Shown piece by piece: positions 1 through 7,898 of a stretch of 7,898 nt of DNA; the first letter of the stretch is position 1, and each line of letters begins with the position of its first letter. The position numbers were made by a program, and so were the translations under genes. A model generated the notes under the pieces. The model was not told where the DNA came from and ran no database searches. It saw only the letters and a list, made by a program, of their open reading frames with translations. The DNA comes from Thermoanaerobaculia bacterium (GTDB taxonomy: Bacteria; Acidobacteriota; Thermoanaerobaculia; UBA5066), in the NCBI GenBank assembly GCA_017999215.1, contig JAGOBQ010000094.1:1-7898 (forward strand). Reading direction: 5' to 3'.

Positions 1-2272
<2,272 letters not shown>

Positions 2273-2300
2273 ACCGGATCCCGGTCTCCGCCCGACCCGT

Positions 2301-2332
2301 TCCGGGGCCGCTCCCAGCGGAGCGGCCCCGGA
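2301..2332 (+). terminator. Perfect GC hairpin between secA and guaB
   Basis: Seen directly: TCCGGGGCCGCTCC (2301-2314) is an exact inverted repeat of GGAGCGGCCCCGGA (2319-2332) with a 4-base CAGC loop, giving a 14-bp uninterrupted stem. It begins 28 bases after the secA stop. No T-run follows, so it is not a textbook intrinsic terminator, although GC-rich genomes often carry U-less hairpins at gene ends. The stem ends only 16 bases before the guaB ATG. It could instead, or also, shape the guaB 5' leader. Terminator for secA is the simplest reading. Confidence 0.55.
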
Positions 2333-2348
2333 CGTGCTATGAATCGGC

Positions 2349-3824
2349 ATGCCGTCTTCCGCTCCCGGCATCCCCCTCGCCCTCACCTTCGACGACGTCC
2401 TCCTCGTCCCGTCGCGTTCGGAGGTCCACCCCTCGACCGTCGACCTGAAGACCCAGCTCACGGCCGACATCACCCTGAACGTCCCGGTGATCTCCGCCGC
2501 GATGGACACGGTCACCGAGGCCCCGCTCGCGATCGCCATCGCGCAGAACGGCGGCCTCGGGATCGTCCACAAGAACCTCTCCATCGCGAACCAGGCGGCC
2601 GAGGTCGACAAGGTGAAGCGCTCGGAGAGCGGGATGATCGTCGACCCCGTCACCTGCCGCGAAGACCAGAAGATCTCCGAGGCGCTCGACGTGATGGCCC
2701 GGTTCCGGATCTCCGGAGTGCCCGTCGTCGACGCCGCCGGCAAGCTGGCGGGGATCCTGACGAACCGGGACCTCCGGTTCGAGACCCGGATGGACCTGCC
2801 GATCTCGGCCCGGATGACGAAGGAGAACCTCGTCACCTGCGCGCCCGGGACGACTCTCGAGCAGGCCAAGCAGCTCCTCCACGAGCACCGGATCGAGAAG
2901 CTCCTCGTCGTCGACCGGGCCGGGAACCTCAAGGGCCTGATCACCGTCAAGGACATCCAGAAGCAGATCAAGTACCCGAACGCCTGTAAGGACTCGCTCG
3001 GCCGCCTCCGCGTCGGCGCGGCGGTCGGCGCGGGCGCCGACCTCGTCGACCGCGCCCGGGAGCTGATCGCCGCGAAGGTGGACGTCCTCTGCCTCGACTC
3101 CTCCCACGGCCACAGCGAAGGGGTCCTCCAGGCGCTGAAGATCCTGAAGAAGACGTTCCCGTCCACTCCCGTCATCGCCGGGAACGTCGGCACCGCGGAG
3201 GCGACGCGCGACCTCATCCGCCTCGGCGCCGACGCGGTGAAGATCGGGATCGGCCCCGGCTCGATCTGCACGACGCGCGTCGTCACGGGCGTCGGCGTCC
3301 CGCAGATCCACGCGATCCTCGAGTGCGTGAAGGGAAAGGGGAAGTCGAAGGTCCCCCTCATCGCCGACGGCGGGATCAAGTTCTCGGGCGACGTCACGAA
3401 GGCGCTCGCCTTCGGCGCCCAGTCCGTGATGATCGGCAGCCTCTTCGCCGGCACCGACGAGTCGCCCGGCGAGACCATCCTCTACCAGGGGCGCACGTTC
3501 AAGGCCTACCGCGGAATGGGCTCGCTCGGCGCGATGACGAAGGGGTCGGCCGACCGCTACTTCCAGAACGCCGGGGACGAGCCGCGCAAGATGGTGCCGG
3601 AGGGGATCGAGGGGATGGTGCCGCACAAGGGGTCGCTCTCCGTCCTCCTCGCGCAGATCGTCGGCGGCGTGAGGGCGGGAATGGGCCTCTCGGGCGCGCG
3701 GACGCTCCCCGACCTCCGGAAGAGGGCGAAGTTCGTTCGGATCACGTCGGCCGGGCTCAAGGAGAGCCACGTCCACGACGTCATCATCACGAAGGAGGCC
3801 CCGAACTACCGCCAGGAGCACTGA
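2349..3824 (+). CDS. guaB: Inosine-5'-monophosphate dehydrogenase
   Basis: Cytosolic NAD-dependent oxidation of IMP to XMP, the committed step of GMP synthesis. The 491 residues match the usual length (about 490). The N-terminal barrel part starts at LTFDDVLLVPSRSEV. Two CBS domains (about 96-145 and 155-206) interrupt the (beta/alpha)8 barrel, and the barrel resumes with the NAD-side motif around D250 (LDSSHGHS). The catalytic loop GIGPGSICTTRV carries the nucleophile C307 (E. coli C305). The phosphate site is DGGIKFSGD, then YRGMGSLGAM, and the flap SADRYF supplies R403 and Y404. All key residues are present. The ATG at 2349 is fixed by an in-frame TGA at 2340-2342, and the next methionine would delete the first barrel strand. 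No Shine-Dalgarno is seen in the 15 bases upstream. guaA does not follow, so guaB looks monocistronic. It ends 46 bases before the stop of the convergent thioredoxin-like gene. Confidence 0.98.
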   Translation: MPSSAPGIPLALTFDDVLLVPSRSEVHPSTVDLKTQLTADITLNVPVISAAMDTVTEAPLAIAIAQNGGLGIVHKNLSIANQAAEVDKVKRSESGMIVDPVTCREDQKISEALDVMARFRISGVPVVDAAGKLAGILTNRDLRFETRMDLPISARMTKENLVTCAPGTTLEQAKQLLHEHRIEKLLVVDRAGNLKGLITVKDIQKQIKYPNACKDSLGRLRVGAAVGAGADLVDRARELIAAKVDVLCLDSSHGHSEGVLQALKILKKTFPSTPVIAGNVGTAEATRDLIRLGADAVKIGIGPGSICTTRVVTGVGVPQIHAILECVKGKGKSKVPLIADGGIKFSGDVTKALAFGAQSVMIGSLFAGTDESPGETILYQGRTFKAYRGMGSLGAMTKGSADRYFQNAGDEPRKMVPEGIEGMVPHKGSLSVLLAQIVGGVRAGMGLSGARTLPDLRKRAKFVRITSAGLKESHVHDVIITKEAPNYRQEH

Positions 3825-3830
3825 CGCGAC

Positions 3831-3859
3831 GTCCTCCCGGCGCGCCGCGCCCGGAGGAC
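3831..3859. terminator. Hairpin between convergent genes, possible bidirectional terminator
   Basis: GTCCTCC (3831-3837) pairs with GGAGGAC (3853-3859). After one C-C mismatch, GGCGC (3839-3843) pairs with GCGCC (3847-3851) around a 3-base loop. The stem lies 6 bases after the guaB stop and 11 bases beyond the stop of the minus-strand gene, in the only noncoding DNA between them. That position suits a shared terminator for both strands. Neither side has a T-run, so intrinsic termination is inferred from structure and position only. Confidence 0.5.
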
Positions 3860-3870
3860 AGGACACTGCG

Positions 3871-5103
3871 TTACCGGGCCAGGATCTCCTTCACCGCCGC
3901 CTCCAGCTCCTTCTTCTGCGCCGCGAACCGGGCGCCCGTGGACGGTCCGTCGAAACCGGAGTGCGCCTTCACGATCCGGTGGCTCCGGTCGAGGAAGAGC
4001 GTCGTCGGGTAGCCCTTCCAGCCTTCCAGCGACGAGATCGGCGCCGAGGCCGCCGCCCCCTTCGTCGTGCCGGCGAAGAGGACCGGATACGTCAGGCCGT
4101 GGCGCTCGCGGAACCGGGCGATCTGGCGAAAGCTCCGCTCGGCGTCCTCGGTGTACTCGTAGGACAGGGCGACGACGGCAAGGCCCTTCCCCTTGAACTT
4201 CCGCCAGAGCTCCTCCAGGACCGGCGCCTCGTCGTGGCAGTTCGGGCACCAGGTCCCGGAGATCGTGACGAGGACCGGGCGGCCGGCGAATTCCGGGTCG
4301 TCGAGCGAGACCGTCTTCCCCGGCGCCGACGGATACGAGAACGAGACCCGCGCCCCCGGCTCCTTCGCCCGGACGACCGAGCCGCCCCCGGGGAGCCAGG
4401 CCGCGGCACCGGCCGCGTCGAGGCGCCGGGCGATCCATCGGACCGGCGTCCCGTTCCGGCTTCGGAACGTCCCCTCGAGGCGTCCCGCCCCCTCGGCCTT
4501 CGCGTCGATCCGGTAGACGAAGACACCGTCGAAGACCGTCAGGACGAGCGCCTGGCCGTCCCACGTCCCGTGCATCGGGCCGTAGTCGCCGGTCGGGCCG
4601 AGGAGCGTCCCCGTGGCGCGCCCTCCGTCCTGCCGGAACGTCGCGAGGAGACGCTGGGCCTTGTCGCCCTCCCCCATCTCGACGCCCCACTCGCCCGAGA
4701 TCGCGGGAGATCCCTTCGGCGGCCTCGGGACCGGCGGCGCGGCGAGCGTCGCGCGGAACGGGAGCTCGATCTTCCCGGACGGGATCGCCCGCACGAACGT
4801 CCCCGCGAGGGAGGCCCCGACCGCGCGGGCGACCAGCCTCCCGTCGTAGTGGTCGAGCGCGAGCGTCAGCGTCTCCCCGTCCCACGAGACGGAGGTGAAC
4901 CGGCTCTCCGAGGCGCCGTTGACGAGGGCGCCGGTCAGTCCGCCCCCCTTTGCCTCGACCTTCATGCCGAAGGCGACCTCGAGCCCGGGCACCGGCTCGA
5001 GCGTGGCGTGCCAGCGGCCGGTCGGAGGGGCGGGTTCGGCGCAAAGGAGCCGCGGGAGGAGGAGGACGGCCGCCGCGGTGGCGGTGCGGAGGGAAGCGCG
5101 CAT
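3871..5103 (-). CDS. Secreted TlpA-like thioredoxin-fold protein with duplicated beta-rich N-terminal domain
   Basis: A 410-residue protein with no gene name that I recognise. Residues 1-22 look like a signal peptide (MRASLRT basic end, AAAVLLL core, LCA before EP), so it probably acts outside the cytoplasm. C21 is not in a proper lipobox (RLLC), so lipoprotein status is unlikely. Residues about 29-120 and 137-228 look like two copies of one beta-rich domain, sharing GxW, a TG turn, [ST]WDG, an LxGTF strand and similar spacing. Residues about 250-410 are a TlpA/AlkD-type redoxin domain with the active site WCPNC (C286, C289), E292 after it, and the cis-proline motif GYPTT (P366). The likely role is thiol-disulfide exchange in the cell envelope, with the substrate unknown. 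The ATG is the first possible start, because an in-frame TAA lies 12 bases upstream at 5113-5115. No Shine-Dalgarno is evident. It lies downstream of icd but behind a terminator-like hairpin, so it is probably transcribed separately. The redoxin domain is secure; the function of the N-terminal half is unknown. Confidence 0.9.
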   Translation of the reverse strand: MRASLRTATAAAVLLLPRLLCAEPAPPTGRWHATLEPVPGLEVAFGMKVEAKGGGLTGALVNGASESRFTSVSWDGETLTLALDHYDGRLVARAVGASLAGTFVRAIPSGKIELPFRATLAAPPVPRPPKGSPAISGEWGVEMGEGDKAQRLLATFRQDGGRATGTLLGPTGDYGPMHGTWDGQALVLTVFDGVFVYRIDAKAEGAGRLEGTFRSRNGTPVRWIARRLDAAGAAAWLPGGGSVVRAKEPGARVSFSYPSAPGKTVSLDDPEFAGRPVLVTISGTWCPNCHDEAPVLEELWRKFKGKGLAVVALSYEYTEDAERSFRQIARFRERHGLTYPVLFAGTTKGAAASAPISSLEGWKGYPTTLFLDRSHRIVKAHSGFDGPSTGARFAAQKKELEAAVKEILAR

Positions 5104-5196
5104 CGACCGAGGTTAACCCGAGCCGCCCGCGGTGCGCGCCGGAAGGCCCCGGTCCCGCCTCCGTTCCCCCGGCGCGGCGGCGGGCAGGAAACGAAT

Positions 5197-5218
5197 AGGG
5201 GGCGCCGGAGCGCCCCCT
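5197..5218 (-). terminator. Rho-independent-type terminator of icd
   Basis: Read on the minus strand, AGGGGGCGC pairs perfectly with GCGCCCCCT (9 bp) around TCCG. This is a UNCG-type tetraloop closed by a C-G pair, an exceptionally stable RNA loop class. The stem starts 27 bases after the icd stop and is followed by ATTCGTTTCC, a modest T-rich tail. Position, perfect stem, stable loop and tail together make it the most convincing terminator in the window. Confidence 0.75.
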
Positions 5219-5244
5219 TTGGAAGATCGCTTCTGTGCCGGGTG

Positions 5245-6546
<1,302 letters not shown>

Positions 6547-6552
6547 CACGTA

Positions 6553-6557
6553 CCTCC
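6553..6557 (-). promoter_or_regulatory. Shine-Dalgarno site of icd
   Basis: GGAGG on the minus strand, with 6 bases (TACGTG) before the ATG at 6546. It decides between two adjacent start codons: the GTG at 6549 would be only 3 bases away. It is also the only strong ribosome binding site among the three gene starts visible in the window. Confidence 0.8.
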
Positions 6558-6566
6558 GGGGGGCGG

Positions 6567-6595
6567 ATTCTAGCGGCGCTCTCGGAGCGCGACAA
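6567..6595 (-). promoter_or_regulatory. Sigma70-like promoter of icd
   Basis: On the minus strand, TTGTCG (6595-6590; 4 of 6 to TTGACA) and TAGAAT (6572-6567; 5 of 6 to TATAAT) are separated by exactly 17 bases. The predicted transcript start is near 6560, giving a leader of about 14 bases that contains the GGAGG site. TAGAAT stands out in a very GC-rich background, and the pair lies entirely in the gap between aceK and icd. I infer that icd can be expressed without aceK. Not tested; the consensus is by eye. Confidence 0.55.
6576..6590 (-). repeat. 15-base inverted repeat inside the icd promoter spacer
   Basis: The minus strand reads GCGCTC CGA GAGCGC, a perfect 6-bp inverted repeat with a 3-base centre. 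It runs from the last base of the -35 hexamer to 3 bases short of the -10 hexamer. The placement suits an operator for a dimeric regulator that blocks or reshapes the promoter. A weak RNA hairpin ending the aceK transcript is the alternative, but no T-run follows and the stem is short. Confidence 0.4.
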
Positions 6596-6619
6596 ACCGC
6601 GAGGAGCTCGGGCTCTCGC

Positions 6620-7897
6620 TCAGGCGTCCGGCCGCCCGGGAAGGCGGCGCTCGGGCGGGTAGGGGTGGAGGTCGGGGATCTCGCCGGCGAGGTGGCGGCG
6701 CTTCATCTCGTTCCAGAAGCCCGGCACGAGGAGGTCGCCGTGAGATCCGGCGAAAAGGCGCCGGAGAGGCGCCGGAAATCCCATGAACGTCAGGAACTCC
6801 TCGGGAAAGACGTCGCGGGGACCGACGTAGAACGACGGCCCGTCGCCCCCCCCGTCCTCGTCCTGGTCCGGGAGCTCGCGGAAGTCGCAGTCGGTCACGG
6901 CGCAGAGCTCGTCGTAGTCGTAGAAGACGACCCGGCCGTGCCGCGTGACGCCGAAGTTCTTCACGAGGAGGTCCCCCGGGAAGACGTTCGTCGCGGCGAG
7001 GTCCCGCAGGGCCCGCCCGAAGTCGAGGACGGCCTCCCGGGCCCTCTCCCCCGGCGCCTCCCGGAGGAAGAGGTTCAGGGGCACGACCCGTCGCTCGGTG
7101 TAGAGGTGCCGGATGACGACGTCGCCGTCCCGGAGCGCGACGTTCTCGGCGCACTCGGCGAGCAGCTCCTCGAGGAGGGACGGCTCGAAGCGGTCCTTCT
7201 CGAACTCCAGGAGCTCGTACTCCTGGACGTCGACGAGGCGCCCGGCCCGGTCGTGCTCGAAGACGAACTGGTACCGCTCCTTCACCTGCTCGCGCGTCAC
7301 GCTCTTGGCCGGGCCGAAGCGGTCGCGGATCACCTTGAAGACGACGTCGTAGCCGGGCATCGTGAAGACGGCCATCACCATCCCGCGCTCGCCCCGCGCC
7401 CGCTCGAACCGGTCGCCCGACCGCTCGAGGTGCCGCAGGAGGTCGCGGAAGAGCTCGGTCTTCCCGTGCTTGTTGTACCCGAGCGAGACGTAGAGCTCGG
7501 CCATCGGCTTGCGCGGGAGGATCGACTTCAGGAACCTCACGACCCCCGCCGGCGCCTCGACGTCGACGTGGAAGTACGAGCGGGTGAAGCTGAAGACGAT
7601 CGAGACCTCGTCCTCGTCGAGGAGGACGGCGTCCACGACGACCCGTCCTCCCGGGTTCGCGAGGGCGAGGACGAGCGGCAGCGAGCGGAGGCCCTTGACG
7701 ACGCGCCCGACGACGTACGCCCCCTTGCCGCGGTAGAAGACCGGCTCCAGCAGCTCCACGAAGTCGAAACCGGGCTCGCCCCACGCTCCGGCCACCGCCC
7801 GATCGACCTCCGCCGCCACCCGCCGCGCGTCGCGCGCCGGGTCCTCCCACGGAACGGCGAAGGAATAGTCGTCGAGCACCTCCTCGACGACCGTACC
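6620..7897 (-). CDS. aceK: Isocitrate dehydrogenase kinase/phosphatase AceK (5' end missing)
   Basis: Bifunctional cytosolic enzyme that phosphorylates isocitrate dehydrogenase to inactivate it and removes the phosphate again. It thereby sets the split between the TCA cycle and the glyoxylate bypass. The frame stays open to the window edge, with about 425 residues visible. The GTG at 7879 is probably internal, because the open frame continues above it. Counting that GTG as residue 1, key residues sit at a constant offset of 154 from E. coli AceK (578 aa): ATP lysine K182 (VFKVIRD; K336), D217 (D371, needed for phosphatase activity), D303 and N308 (FPGDLLVKNFG; D457, N462), and D321 (FYDYDE; D475). 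About 148 N-terminal residues lie outside the window. FYRGKGAYVVGRV and FSFTRSYFHVD are further family hallmarks. The catalytic domain is complete with no missing residue, followed by a short Arg/Pro-rich tail ending RPDA. It lies directly upstream of icd, its substrate gene, with 73 bases between stop and start. No aceA or aceB is in the window. Confidence 0.97.
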   Translation of the reverse strand, partial: GTVVEEVLDDYSFAVPWEDPARDARRVAAEVDRAVAGAWGEPGFDFVELLEPVFYRGKGAYVVGRVVKGLRSLPLVLALANPGGRVVVDAVLLDEDEVSIVFSFTRSYFHVDVEAPAGVVRFLKSILPRKPMAELYVSLGYNKHGKTELFRDLLRHLERSGDRFERARGERGMVMAVFTMPGYDVVFKVIRDRFGPAKSVTREQVKERYQFVFEHDRAGRLVDVQEYELLEFEKDRFEPSLLEELLAECAENVALRDGDVVIRHLYTERRVVPLNLFLREAPGERAREAVLDFGRALRDLAATNVFPGDLLVKNFGVTRHGRVVFYDYDELCAVTDCDFRELPDQDEDGGGDGPSFYVGPRDVFPEEFLTFMGFPAPLRRLFAGSHGDLLVPGFWNEMKRRHLAGEIPDLHPYPPERRLPGRPDA

Positions 7898-7898
7898 G

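Noticed and set aside
2337..3866. 509-codon minus-strand frame opposite guaB
   Set aside because: It mirrors guaB almost exactly and has a biased Asp/Arg/Leu composition with no recognisable motif.
5035..5103. Lipoprotein signal in the thioredoxin-like protein
   Set aside because: The residues before C21 are R-L-L, which does not fit a lipobox. Ordinary signal peptidase cleavage after LCA is more likely. No twin-arginine motif is present either.
5111..5118. Palindrome GGTTAACC just before the thioredoxin-like gene, as an operator
   Set aside because: An 8-base palindrome is short, no -35 partner lies at a 17-base spacing, and no second copy was seen in the window. I list its TTAACC only as a weak leaderless-promoter hint.
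6547..6549. GTG as the start of icd
   Set aside because: It sits only 3 bases from the GGAGG site, while the adjacent ATG has a 6-base spacing and is the better codon.
6570..7850. Long minus-strand frame overlapping aceK
   Set aside because: Arg/Gly/Pro-rich shadow of aceK; the aceK frame carries all catalytic residues at a constant offset from the E. coli protein.
7877..7879. GTG as a true start of aceK
   Set aside because: Upstream codons remain open to the window edge, and the position aligns near E. coli residue 155, so it is internal.

Overview
The window is a GC-rich bacterial chromosomal segment with very strong G/C preference at third codon positions. It carries five protein genes and almost no spare DNA. 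Layout from left to right: the 3' three quarters of secA (+), guaB (+), then on the minus strand a secreted thioredoxin-fold protein, icd and the C-terminal three quarters of aceK. secA and aceK run off the two ends of the window. No gap exceeds about 145 bases, and I see no RNA gene, mobile element, CRISPR array or origin. The gene content is ordinary chromosomal housekeeping. The GuaB sequence and the high GC content remind me of Acidobacteriota-type genomes, but that is a low-confidence impression and not something the window proves.

Plus-strand half (1-3870): SecA is the ATPase motor of Sec protein export. GuaB makes XMP, the committed step to GMP. Between them is a perfect 14-bp GC hairpin (2301-2332) that ends only 16 bases before the guaB ATG. 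guaB has no Shine-Dalgarno sequence, and an in-frame stop 9 bases upstream fixes its start. guaB converges on the thioredoxin-like gene, with another strong hairpin (3831-3859) in the 46-base gap.

Minus-strand half (3871-7898): transcription runs right to left, aceK, then icd, then the thioredoxin-like gene. AceK is the bifunctional kinase/phosphatase that switches isocitrate dehydrogenase off and on. Icd is its substrate and keeps the phosphorylatable serine in the GIRSLN motif. Enzyme and regulator therefore sit side by side as a carbon-flux control module for the isocitrate branch point. The 73-base gap between them holds a readable sigma70-like promoter for icd, with a 15-base inverted repeat filling most of the space between -35 and -10, and a good Shine-Dalgarno. 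This suggests that icd can be transcribed independently of aceK. icd ends in a terminator-like hairpin with a UNCG-type loop (5197-5218), which separates it from the thioredoxin-like gene.

The least familiar item is the 410-residue protein at 3871-5103. It has a signal peptide, two tandem copies of a beta-rich domain that I do not recognise, and a C-terminal TlpA-like thioredoxin domain with a WCPNC active site. I found no multi-gene system that looks new. The best leads are this domain architecture, the palindrome inside the icd promoter, and the unusual guaB leader.
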